Positions 22,205 to 31,419 of a stretch of 64,000 nucleotides of DNA are shown in pieces; positions within the stretch are counted from its first letter, which is position 1; each line of letters begins with the position of its first letter. Below the pieces are notes generated by a model that made no database searches, had not been told where the DNA came from, and saw only the letters and a list, made by a program, of their open reading frames with translations. The stretch is from Eriocheir sinensis (Eukaryota; Arthropoda; Malacostraca; Decapoda; Varunidae): assembly GCF_024679095.1 (NCBI RefSeq), contig NW_026110518.1, positions 1,009,281 through 1,073,280 of the forward strand. Reading direction: 5' to 3'. The translations under genes were made by a program, and so were the position numbers.

Positions 22205-23006
22205 GAGAATGTTCATGGGGGTGATGGGAATTGTTATGTCGGGGCTGTGAGTAATGGTAATGGTCATGGTTCTCTCTGTTCCTTTATCTCCAGTTCCATC
22301 TCTGACCGTTCTATCTCTGCTGTAGTAGACGGCCACTGTTCTTCCCCTAAACCTATCAACAGTGGTGTTCCTCAGGGCTCTGTCTTATCTCCCACTCTCA
22401 TTCAGTTGTTCATCAATGATCTTTCCAAAACGAACTCTCCTGTCCATTTTTACGCCGATGACTCTACTCTGCATTTCTCAACTTCATTTGATAGAAGACC
22501 AACTCAACAGGAACTAGACGATTCCAGGCTTGAGGCTGCAGAACGCTTAACCTCAGACCTTATTATCATTTCCGAATGGGGCAAGAAGAAACTTGTGTCC
22601 TTCAACGCCTCAAAATCTCAATTTCTTCACCTATCAACTCGACACAATCTTCCAAACACTTATCCCCTATTCTTCGACGGCACTCAGCTGTCACCTTCTT
22701 CTACACTAAACATCCTCGGTCTATCCTTAACTCCAAATCTCAGCTGGAAACTCCATATCTCCTCTCTCAATAAATCAGCTTCCTCGAGGTTGGGCGTACT
22801 GATACAGTACGCCCAACGGGAGATAAGACAGAGCCCTGAGGAACACCACTGTTGATAGGTTTAGGGGAAGAACAGTGGCCGTCTACTACAGCAGAGATAG
22901 AACGGTCAGAGATGGAACTGGAGATAAAGGAACAGAGAGAACCATGACCATTACCATTACTCACAGCCCCGACATAACAATTCCCATCACCCCCATGAAC
23001 ATTCTC
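22205..23006 (+). mobile_element. Family B fragment with snap-back 189-bp inverted repeat
   Basis: The plus strand encodes B RT from FISSSISDRSISAVVDGHCS through INSGVPQGSVLSPTLIQLFI, YADDSTLHFSTSFDRRPTQQ and LVSFNASKSQFLHLSTRHNL to SASSRLGV. Bases 22205-22393 recur in reverse complement at 22818-23006 with no difference that I can see. The turn is a 13-bp hairpin (22789-22801 with 22805-22817, loop ATA). The non-B left end (GTTCATGGGGGTGATGGGAA) is also included in the repeat. Confidence 0.88.
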
Positions 23007-23160
23007 TTTGACACCCCCCCACCCCCCCGCCTCCATGACCAGTCCCATTACCCCCAGGACCATTTCCATAAGCCCCCCCCCCCCCCTCCATGACCAGCCC
23101 AATTACCCACAACCACGCCACCATCCTATTCTTACCACATTAAACCATTTCTTTCCCCAG
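23007..23160 (+). other. C-rich intron-like DNA before the IR exon
   Basis: Contains C-runs and repeated CTCCATGACCAG-type segments. It ends in a pyrimidine tract with CAG at 23158-23160, a candidate splice acceptor. Confidence 0.5.
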
Positions 23161-23402
23161 CTAAACGATGCGGGAGCCGGAGAACTGCCTGTGGGGTCTT
23201 GAGGCCAGCGGCGGGAACTGGACAGGCATCGTAGGGACTCTACAGTATGAAAAGGCCGACTTCTCCATGGACCTCACCCTGACGCCCCAGAGAGCAGCGA
23301 TAGTGGAGTACGGGAGGGTGTACATCGGGGAAGAAATGGCCATCTTGTCCCTGAAGCCAAGGCCACTACCCGAGTATTTAGCTTTGTTCAGGCACTTAGA
23401 AG
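23161..23402 (+). CDS. Ionotropic receptor (IR/iGluR-like) exon, ligand-binding domain S1 part
   Basis: The frame encodes REPENCLWGLEASGGNWTG, IVGTLQYEKADFSMDLTLTP, QRAAIVEYGRVYIGEEMAIL and LKPRPLPEYLALFRHLEG. The pattern W-G ... G-x-W-T-G-I-V-G-x-L ... A-D ... L-T-x-x-R-A ... V is typical of the S1 lobe of arthropod ionotropic receptors, which are variant glutamate receptors used as chemosensors in the plasma membrane. A donor GTAAGA follows at 23403, splitting a Gly codon (phase 1), and matches the acceptor at 24225. If the first acceptor (23160) is used, an in-frame TAA lies before the methionine codon. AG at 23182 or nearby is an alternative. Upstream exons are not visible, and B-element debris lies directly 5'. 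Confidence 0.82.
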
Positions 23403-24119
23403 GTAAGAGATGGTTCCATAACATTCTCTCTCTCTCTTATACATTGTCAGATAAATACATCGGTCTGGCTAACGGTGTTGTCAGGTTTGCATGAAATCAA
23501 TAAAACTTGGGGTTTTATAAGTTCAACTTTTAAAGGAGAAATATATGTGATTAGATTTTTTTAAGCGTCATGTTTTTTCCATGCTATGTAAAAACATTCG
23601 TAACTTCGAATTTAGAAAAAAATCAAGTAAATGAAAACATATTGAAAAGGAAATCACATAAGCTTGTTAGGATGATAGAAAAGTATCGATGTGCGAGTAA
23701 GTAGGAACTTGCTGAGGACAAATAGCAAAGAACCAGCGTCATTTTTTGTAAAATATTTTTTTGTCCGATCATCGTGAAATCTTCTTATGATAATTATGTT
23801 ACTGTTACACACAACACGTGCACAGCCTAACCAAGACCGTCGGTGCAATTTAAAGCTACGGCGGCCGTACTCTTCTTCCCTTGAGTATATAAAAAAGTGT
23901 TTCAAGTGGCCACGTGAAACCTTTCATTATTAGGACTCGTCGAAAGCAGCTCCGGTTCCTGCCAAAACTGAAGGGTTATTTCACACTGCTCGGCAAATAT
24001 TGAGAAGTAGACACACAATTATTTGTATATGAAGCAGTACGACTTGAATAATTAAGTATAGTATTTTATTTTAGAAAATAGTGTCTCAATGCAATATTAA
24101 AGTTCACTTTGCTTTCCTA

Positions 24120-24186
<67 letters not shown>

Positions 24187-24224
24187 CAATCAAGCGATGG
24201 TGCCATGCGTCATTTCTTCCTCAG
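23403..24224 (+). other. IR intron
   Basis: Bounded by GTAAGA at 23403 and TTTCTTCCTCAG at 24213-24224. AT-rich, with a (TG)n microsatellite near its 3' end. No other gene is seen inside. Confidence 0.75.
24124..24185. repeat. (TG)n microsatellite in the IR intron
   Basis: About 31 TG units ending some 40 bp before the splice acceptor. Confidence 0.96.
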
Positions 24225-24437
24225 GTACTGTCTGGGTCTCCATGGTGGCCGGCGTCATGGTGTGGAGCCTAACACTCTGGGTCTTGCTCAGAATCGTACA
24301 AACTGGCGTGGAGTAGCACCCGATGAAGCACTCGGGCACTTTTCTACGGGTGGGGCCTGCTGCTCGAGGACACGCCCTATGACCCGCCCGAGGGAACACA
24401 CGGCCTGGACAGCGGGGGCCGGGGAAGCATGGTCCAG
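24225..24437 (+). pseudogene. Ionotropic receptor exon: first transmembrane segment and pore region, broken
   Basis: Spliced to the previous exon the frame reads GTVWVSMVAGVMVWSLTLWV then LLRIVQTGVE, a hydrophobic first membrane helix after S1, as in IRs. A TAG at 24314-24316 then interrupts. After a one-base offset near 24335 the sequence FYGWGLLLEDTPYDPPEG follows (24342-24395), the canonical pore-loop block of IRs. The later pore, second helix and S2 lobe are not found before SINE and D sequences begin. The stop plus frameshift argue for a pseudogene, unless short introns or assembly errors explain them. Confidence 0.75.
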
Positions 24438-24610
24438 TAACACACTCAGTTAAATTTACGAAATATTTTATGAAAACAAAATGCAAAGTTTAATAATGGC
24501 ACCAAATTTATCATTACCCAACAGCTAGACTGATGAGTCAACAGTAAACATTCAAAACTCTCAGTAAGTGACGTAAGTCAGACAGCAGCTTCATATTAAG
24601 CAAACTTAAC

Positions 24611-24772
24611 AACTTTTTTTTACATGCTGCCAATAGCGCCTGCAAGCTTTCTTGAGGGGCCTCTTGCTCGACCCCAGCCCGTTAGCGGCGCAGGCGATTT
24701 TTTTTTTATAGTGGCTGCCGTGATGTATGACTCTTGCTTGGCCCATGCTGCCCCCCGGTGCTCCTCTCAAAG
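24611..24772 (-). mobile_element. Partial tRNA-SINE-like 3' body
   Basis: Shares CTGCCAATAGCGCCTGCAAG, CCAGCCCGTTAGCGGCGCAG and a TTTATAGTGGC segment with the SINE copies. The tRNA-like head is missing. A T-run marks the poly(A) side. Confidence 0.65.
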
Positions 24773-25042
24773 GAACACAAAGAAAGGACAAACAACAGCA
24801 GACCTGCTGGTCCTTACGAGGCTGTTTGTGACAAGCTACACTAACTATCTAATCAAAGGTGGAAGATGAAGGACAGCAAAGGCGAAGGCTCCTCCCCACC
24901 CCCAATCCCTCCAGCCAAAGCTGGCAGGAAAGGAAAAAGAACCATGCAGCATGGAAAAACTGCATGGAAATTATGTAGGAAAGAGGAAAGAACTACCATT
25001 ACTGCTACCACTAACCGGGCGATAAAAGCGGACAAGGACACC
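24773..25042 (+). repeat. Dispersed repeat E, copy 1
   Basis: About 270 bp recurring in inverse orientation at 45688-45960 with high similarity, including AACAACAGCAGACCTGCTGG, GACAAGCTACACTAACTATC and AACCGGGCGATAAAAGCGGA. Both copies keep an open frame on the opposite strand (MSLSAFIARLVVAVMVVLSS...), but no known domain. In this copy it is fused to the SINE-like body. Confidence 0.75.
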
Positions 25043-25059
25043 AGTATTCGAAAGAACTT

Positions 25060-26489
25060 AACGTTATTACGACAATGAGTAATATCTTAGTTGCTGGTTG
25101 CATTCAAAACACCTGTCTAATCTATTCATGAAGGACGTAACTGTTGTACTATCAACGACATCACAGGGTAGAGAGTTCCAAACATTAACAACTCGATTGA
25201 AGAAGAAGTGTTTAGCTTCGTGGGACGATACTCTTTTACCACTTATCTTCAAATTGTGATTTCTTCTTGTTCTATTTGATCGATCAATTGTAAAGTAATC
25301 TTCCGCACTAATATCACTGAATCCTTTAAACATTTTAAACACTTCTATTAGATCGCCTCGCATTCTTGGTTTTGATAGACTGAATAAATTTACTTCTTTA
25401 AGCCTTTCTTCATATGACAAATTTCTCAACCTAGGAATCATCTTTGTTACTCTTCGTTGGATCCGTTCCAACTTTTCTCTGTTTATTCTGTAGTAGGGAG
25501 ACCAAAACTGTACACAGTACTCTAGACGGGGTCGAACCAACGAATTATACAGTTTTAATATTACTTTTTCCGATTTATTGTTAAAGACTCGTCCGATGAG
25601 GCCAACCAATTTGTTTGCAGTTTTAACTACCTCTGAACAATGCTGACCGGGCTTTAAATCGCTTGATATAGTGATTCCAAGATTCTTTACTTACTACAGA
25701 AAGTTGTTGGCCATTCATTACGTACCGAACGCGATTGTTATTTTTTCCGATGTGCAACACTTTACATTTATCAACGTTAAATTTCATTTGCCATTGATTG
25801 GCCCAACGTGCAAGTCGATCTAGATCTGATTATAAAGCTTCTTCGTCGAGTGTCGCAGTTACTTTACTAGCAATTTTTGTGTCATCAGCAAATTTTGATA
25901 CTTTGCAAGTGAGCCCATCATCGATATCATTAACATTAATTAAGAGCATGGGGCCAAGCACTGATCCTTGAGGTACGCCGCTTCTGACATCGAGCCAGTT
26001 AGATGTAACACCGTTTAGAACTACTCTCTGTTTCCGCTCAGAGAGCCAGTCCGCAAGCCAATTGTGAATGTTACCCGAGATACCGTGCGCCAATAGTTTG
26101 CTGAGCAATCGTTGGTGGGGGACCTTATCAAATGCCTTTTGAAAATCCAGATATATGATATCTACTGATCTGCTTTCATCGAACACCTCAAAAATATAAT
26201 GAAAAAAATCAAGTAAGTTAGTCAAACACGAACGTTTACTACGGAAGCCATGTTGCGAATTATTTATTATATTATTTTCTTCGAAGAATTTCACCATATT
26301 GTCGCGAATGATAGTCTCCATTAACTTACAATCGATGTCAGGCTAAATGGTCGATAATTTCCTGGATGAGACTTGTCCCCCTTTTTGAAAATTGGTGTGA
26401 CATTTGCAAGTTTCCAATCCGACGGAACTTTTCCAGCTGTTAAAGATTTATTGAATATGATGGAGAGCGGTTTACAAATTGGACGAAGT
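25060..26489 (-). pseudogene. Family D non-LTR RT copy 2, 5' truncated
   Basis: The minus strand covers the end of the fingers (SDWKLANVTPIFKKGDKSHP, NYRP), the same frameshift as the plus-strand copy, then METIIRDNMVKFFEENNIIN, SQHGFRSKRSCLTNLLDFFH, IIYLDFQKAFDKVPHQRLLS, RSGVPQGSVLGPMLLINVND, SKFADDTKIASKV (catalytic FADD), a frame change, then the thumb ([60 protein letters not shown]) and a CATTGT-type 3' end at 25060-25078. The endonuclease is absent. A SINE fragment adjoins the truncated end. Confidence 0.88.
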
Positions 26490-26645
26490 CGCTGAAGTTA
26501 GGGTTGATTGAAGGCCTGGGCAACACGTGGGTAATATTCCGCCACTCGGCGATGGCTTGAAATATCAGCGCGTTTAGGTGAGACTCGATCCTAGGTCCAC
26601 GGGCTCACCACGTACTAGGGTGTTAATCCAAGGCTGAATTTCCTG
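26488..26645 (-). mobile_element. SINE-like fragment (second subfamily)
   Basis: Shares AGTCGCTGAAGTTAGGGTTG, a GGGTAATATTCCGCCACTCG segment and a tRNA-like end with 46800-46995. No intact B box. Confidence 0.5.
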
Positions 26646-26764
26646 TCACAAACGCATAAAAAATAAATCATGCTGTAGAAATACTTTGTGACTCCTTAAA
26701 GTAAACGTTTTCACTGTACTTTTTTGTATTGACACGCTTGTCGTTCCTCGTCTGCCCCGCCATC

Positions 26765-26935
26765 CCGTGGGCCAATGAGGGGCCTCCGTCAATGCTTCAC
26801 CTTCCGGCTTCCAGCCAATCACAAGGTAGTACACCGTGACGTCAGAACCGAGCCTCCGGTGAGCTTCATCTGCTGCTGTTTATATGGCCGAGGGTGTGCC
26901 GTGGGTGTGGGTGTTGGTCGTACGAAGGGTTTTCT
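26765..26935 (+). promoter_or_regulatory. Promoter-like GC-rich region (CCAAT, ETS, CRE, TATA-like)
   Basis: Two CCAAT boxes (26772-26776, 26815-26819), a CTTCCGG ETS-type site (26801-26807), a perfect cAMP-response palindrome TGACGTCA (26837-26844) and a TTTATATGG TATA-like element (26878-26886) occur in this order within 115 bp. The transcript would run rightwards. A candidate donor (ACGAGAG then GTGAGC) follows at about 26960. No downstream protein is identified, so function is inferred only from site clustering. Confidence 0.45.
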
Positions 26936-27335
26936 GCGCACGAGGAGGCCGATTCAGGGACGAGAGGTGAGCAACAGGACGTTCTCGGTGACGAGTTGAT
27001 TGCAGGCGGCTGTTTTGTGTGTTATGGCAAGGACGAGAGGTGAGCAATATAACATTCGCGGTGACGTGAGCTGGTGGAGAGTGACTGTTGATGCGTTATA
27101 AGGAAGCAACGTTCGAAGGGATATATTATGCGCACGAGGAGGCCGCTACGGTGACGAGAGGTGAGGAACATGCGAGTTGGTAGCGGTTGCTTGCTTTGTG
27201 TTATGAGGCAAGGACGAGAGGTGAGCAGTAGTGTTTTGTGAGGCAGAGAAGAGATGAGCAACATGTTCTTAATAACAAGTTGCTGTCGATTGGCTGTTGG
27301 TTTGTTATGAGGCAAGGACGATAGGTGGGCAACAA
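26936..27335 (+). repeat. Degenerate tandem array with GACGAGAGGTGAGCAA core
   Basis: The core recurs at least five times with spacing of roughly 70-90 bp, and CACGAGGAGGCCG recurs twice. Each core contains a GAG/GTGAGC splice-donor-like word. Confidence 0.65.
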
Positions 27336-28028
27336 GCTCTTACGCCCGTATTGTTAAGCGTATCAGCACCGCAGTTCGCCTGTTTGAAAAGCCTCTCCTA
27401 GAAGGGATGTTCGTTGGCTGTTTTGTGACGCTGGTGATAGTTTTACCCGACTTCTTCATCTTGAACGGGAAAAATCACCCTGAAAACCTCGTTAATCTTC
27501 TCCGTGGCCTTGGGAATGGTCGTAATGGGAGCCCGATACCTTAGTTTTACCCGACTTCTTCATCTTGAACGGGAAAAATCACCCTGAAAACCTCGTTAAT
27601 CTTCTCCGTGGCCTTGGGAATGGTCGTAATGGGAGCCCGGTACCTTAGTTTTACCCGACTTCTTCATCATGAACGGGAAAAATCACCCTGAAAACCCGGT
27701 TAATCTTCTCCGTGGCCTTGGGAATGGTCGTAATGGGAGCCCGATACCTTAGTTTTACCCGACTTCTTCATCTTGAACGGGAAAAATCACCCTGAAAACA
27801 CGGTTAATCTTCTCCGTGGCCTTGAGAACGGTCGTAATGGGAGCCCGGCAAACACGTTCTTATTGTTCAGCGTCTCGGCACCGCAGTTCGCCTGTTTGAA
27901 TAGCCTCTCGTAGAAGTCGCTGGGATATTCATGGACTGTTTTGTAATGCTGGTGATAGTTTTGCACGACTTCTGCATCTTGAACGGGAAAAATCACCCCT
28001 GAAAACTTGGTTAATCTTCTTCGTGGCA
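27336..28028 (+). repeat. 104-bp minisatellite with flanking half units
   Basis: Four 104-bp units start at 27441, 27545, 27649 and 27753 (TTTTACCCGACTTCTTCATC to GATACCTTAG), differing at few sites. A partial unit lies at 27957-28028. The leader ACCGCAGTTCGCCTGTTTGA occurs before the array (27371) and again after it (27881), giving a higher-order structure. Confidence 0.88.
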
Positions 28029-28029
28029 G

Positions 28030-28400
28030 GGGGCTTTGTGGTGCAGTGGTTAGCACACTCGGCTCACAACCGAGAGAGCCTGGGTTCGATTCCCGGGCGG
28101 AATGGAGTAATTTGGGCGGCTTTTCCGATACTCTACGCCCCTGTCCACCCACCAGTGAATGGGTACCAGGTATTAATCGGAGGTTGTGTCCCGTCTCCTG
28201 GGGTCCGTTCCCGGTAAAATTCTAGTTTGCCCATACTCCCCCCTCCCCCCCACACAAGCCTGGGGACCTGGTGTGAATGCAGGGTTTCGGGTGGGGGACA
28301 CGAAATCCGTCGCATTCGCGTATTTTTTTAGTGGGGGGGGGGGGGATAAAAACTCCCTAGATCTAGGGAAATTCCCTAAACTTAGGGAATCTTCCTCCCA
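28030..28400 (+). mobile_element. tRNA-derived SINE of a second type (Val-like head)
   Basis: The head has A box TGGTGCAGTGG (about 28039-28049), a perfect anticodon-like stem CTCGG/CCGAG around CTCACAA, and B box GGTTCGATTCC (28083-28093). The acceptor stem does not pair, so it is not a tRNA gene. The body (GTGAATGGGTACCAGG, GTCTCCTGGGGTCCGTTCCC) and a tail with AGGGAAATTCC follow. Its 3' body recurs inverted at 29515-29705. Confidence 0.8.
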
Positions 28401-28852
28401 CCACCACAAAAATAAGCGTTTGCGAAGAATTTACTGTTTCCCATACGAAAACCACGCACTCAGTGGATCCCCAAGCTTGTTTTGGGAGAGAAGCGTAGTG
28501 AACCCACCAAACGATGTTCACCTCACCATCTGGCGTGGCACCGGCGGCCATCTGTGCTCACATAAACCGCCTCCACCACACTCATGTCCTCTCTCTAGTA
28601 GGTTGTCACCTCATCGCAAGTTTTCTGTCCAAGTAGAGTCCGTGGCACCAAACACAGTGGATCTTCATTGTTTATCACTGACACAAGTAAAACCACCGGC
28701 TAGCCGTGATCCATCCAACACCGCGCCTTTAACAGTAATGCGGCTTGTGCAGGAAGTGCAGGCTCTCGAACCTCTTGCCCGAGCTGTTCGAACACGTGAA
28801 TCCTTACTGACCGGATTCTGAATCTGCTTCACGGGCTCATATTCCCAGTATA
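28401..28852. other. Unassigned stretch
   Basis: An open frame continues from the SINE to 28821, but the protein is compositionally ordinary with no recognised domain. No splice structure is evident. Confidence 0.35.
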
Positions 28853-29480
28853 CAAGGTGATTGTGGATATTGACTCCGCGCCTCCAGAATACGATAATAC
28901 GCCTCCATATATCATAGTAAAAAAAAAAAAAAGTACTTAGAAGTAAAGAAGCCGAATTAATCCCCTTCCCCCAACGATCTTGGGGGACCTGCGTGAACTC
29001 GGGGTATTTGGGTGGGAGAGCATATTTAAACTACTCCAACCGAACTTTACGACCTGCTAACGGGGGGGCGAAGCTCCCCTCGACCCCCCTGCTAACCAAG
29101 GGGGGGCGCAGCCCCCCCCTGGACCCCCCCCCCTCTTACAGGTGCGTATTCTAAAAAAAAAAATAACCACGCGTGGTGGACCTGGTCTCACATGCGTGGG
29201 CTAATGACTAACTAAGCGTACCATCGCTAAACTAGCGTACCATCGGAAATAGTATTAGGTTAAGGTGCGTGTTCCAAAGAAAAAAAAATAATAACCACGC
29301 GTGGTGGACCTGGTCTCACCTAGCGTATCATTGCTAACCGGATCGTTGGCAACGCTGCTCATATTGCAATGGCGTCGCCATGTAAACACATCGTCCGTAT
29401 GTATAATATGCCCTTAAGTACAATATGGAGGCGTAATATCGTATTTTCGAGGTGCGGAGTGATTTTCAATAATTACCTTG
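28853..29480. mobile_element. Foldback/MITE-like element with about 58-bp imperfect TIRs
   Basis: 28853-28910 and the complement of 29423-29480 share CAAGGT, ACTCCG, AATACGATA and TACGCCTCCATAT in register. Inside are two copies of AACCACGCGTGGTGGACCTG (palindrome CCACGCGTGG) and G/C-run hairpins. No coding frame is present and no target duplication was determined. Confidence 0.7.
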
Positions 29481-29514
29481 CGTGGTTTCCGTACGTTGTT
29501 AAAAAAAAACGGAA

Positions 29515-29705
29515 TGTATGAAATTTCCCTACATCTAAGTAATTGTAAGGAATTTCCCTACATCCAGGGTATTTTCAACCCCTCATAACTCAAAGACTAT
29601 GCATTTGCAACGCATTTCATGTTTACCACCGCATTCCCCGAAGTCTCAATGGCCCCCTAGCCAATTTTGGTTGCGAGGGGTGAGTATGGGCAAACACTAG
29701 AATAA
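29515..29705 (-). mobile_element. Inverted 3' body of the second SINE type
   Basis: The complement reads CTAGTGTTTGCCCATACTC and later AGGGAAATTCC, matching 28222-28380. The tRNA-like head is absent. Confidence 0.6.
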
Positions 29706-29708
29706 TAC

Positions 29709-30105
29709 CCCGTTCCCTTCTCCTATAATTCCTTCCCCTTCTGTCTCTCTCCGGCATATGGCCACAGATGTTGCGCCGACTAAACGAAACTTTCCAACTG
29801 TTCCCTTCTCTTATAATTCCTTCCCCTTCTGTCTCTCTCCGGCATATGGCCACAGATGTTGCGCCGACTAAACAAAACTTTCCAACTGTTCCCTTCTCCT
29901 ATAATTCCTTCCCCTTCTGTCTCTCCGGCATATGGCCACAGATGTTGCGCCGACTAAACAAAACTTTCCAACTGTTCCCTTCTCCTATAATTCCTTCCCC
30001 TTCTGTCTCTCTCCGGCATATTGCCACAGATGTTGCGCCGACTAAACGAAACTTTCCAACTTTCTCCGTGGCCTTGGGAATGGTCGTAATGGGCGCCCGA
30101 TACTT
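29709..30105 (+). repeat. 88-bp minisatellite
   Basis: Four units (TTCCCTTCTCCTATAATTCC ... CGCCGACTAAACGAAACTTT) from about 29713 to 30060, one with a 4-bp deletion. The array ends by switching into CTCCGTGGCCTTGGGAATGG, the tail of the 104-bp unit at 27441. Confidence 0.88.
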
Positions 30106-30417
30106 TTAATAATATATGGACTTCAGTGACGAGTTGATGGTGGATGGCTGTTGAATGTGTTATGCCGGCAAACTGATGCTTTCAGACATTGATTATTGAT
30201 TGATTGTGATTATTTTTTACTTTCTTTTTTGCTTGTTTTCAGTATTACTTTCCTCTGTTGCCGTTGCCTATTTTCGATGTGTTTGTTTTCATTTGACACG
30301 GCAATAAAAAGAAAGATTAAGGAAGTAAGTAGAAGGGAAAAGAGAAGGAAGTAGGGAAAGAAAAAGAAAAAAAAAGACCACCTGATTCTAACGTCAAATA
30401 ATTGCTTTTTTTTTCTG

Positions 30418-30419
<2 letters not shown>
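30106..30419. other. AT-rich stretch without a gene
   Basis: Simple A/T- and purine-rich DNA. Nothing recognisable was seen. Confidence 0.45.

Positions 30420-30507
<88 letters not shown>
30420..30507. repeat. (TC)n microsatellite at the 5' border of family A copy 2
   Basis: About 44 uninterrupted units directly abutting the element. Confidence 0.97.
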
Positions 30508-30510
<3 letters not shown>

Positions 30511-30629
30511 CAAAAAACGACCCTCAGCCACGTCCCTCCACCCCGCCCATGTAAATAGACGCCGTGCATCGCAACAAACCCGTAACAGTGATCCCGCAAG
30601 TACCACCACCTCTATTACCAAGCCTCTAG

Positions 30630-31349
30630 ATAACTTAAAAATCCTTAGTTTCAATGCGCGTGGCCTAAGAAACAAATTTGACATAATTGCTATAACCGAA
30701 ACATTTATCGACACCACAAATATTGATATAAGTTCCGAATACAACATTGATGGCTACAGACTCTTCAACAAAGATCGTGTAAACCGTAGAGGCGGTGGCG
30801 TCACCTTTTTTTGTCAAAAGCTATTTGCAACCCACTGACAAAACACCAAGAGACAGTAACGTTGAACATTTGTGCGTGCGAGTAAACACTGCAAAAGTCA
30901 ATTTAAGTATATATGTCACCTACAGGCCTCCCGGGCAATCACTCGATGACGACCTTGAAATGTACAGCGTTTTAAGGCAGTCACTTAATAACAACGACTC
31001 ACTGATATTAGAAGACTTTAACCTCCCCCATATCGACTGGGCAACACTGTCAGGTACAGAAGGCGAGTCAAACAGAATGATTGAATTTCTAGAAGAAAAT
31101 TCTCTAAGCCTAATGGTTTCTGAACCAACTCGACAAAATAACATACTCGACATTGTTATAACGACCCAAGATAACCTAGTCAGTAATGTCACGGTAGGAG
31201 AGCACCTCGGTTCTTGCGATCATAAATTAGTGCGCGTCGACATTAGAGCTCAAACATCAGTGACTGAAAATAAAGTAAAGGTGCCCAATTTCAAAAGAGC
31301 TAACTTCGTAGAAATCCGACAAAAACTAACAAATACAATTATCAGATGA
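30630..31349 (+). pseudogene. Family A copy 2 endonuclease
   Basis: LSFNARGLRNKFDIIAITET, NRRGGGV, then after the T-run frameshift KSYLQPTDKTPRDSNVEHLC, LEDFNLPHIDW (Gly of the usual GDFN changed to Glu), RQNNILDIVITT and LGSCDHKLVRVDI. Unlike copy 1 the frame passes the SCDHK block intact. The G-to-E change next to the catalytic Asp and the frameshift make it inactive. Confidence 0.82.
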
Positions 31350-31419
31350 CGGCAATGTAGAGGAAGCCTGGCTGAGCTTTAAAACTCACTTACTCACTCA
31401 GCAGAACACATTAGTCCCC

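Noticed and set aside
28030..28105. Functional tRNA-Val gene
   Set aside because: Anticodon and T arms look good, but the acceptor stem has several mismatches and a SINE body follows.
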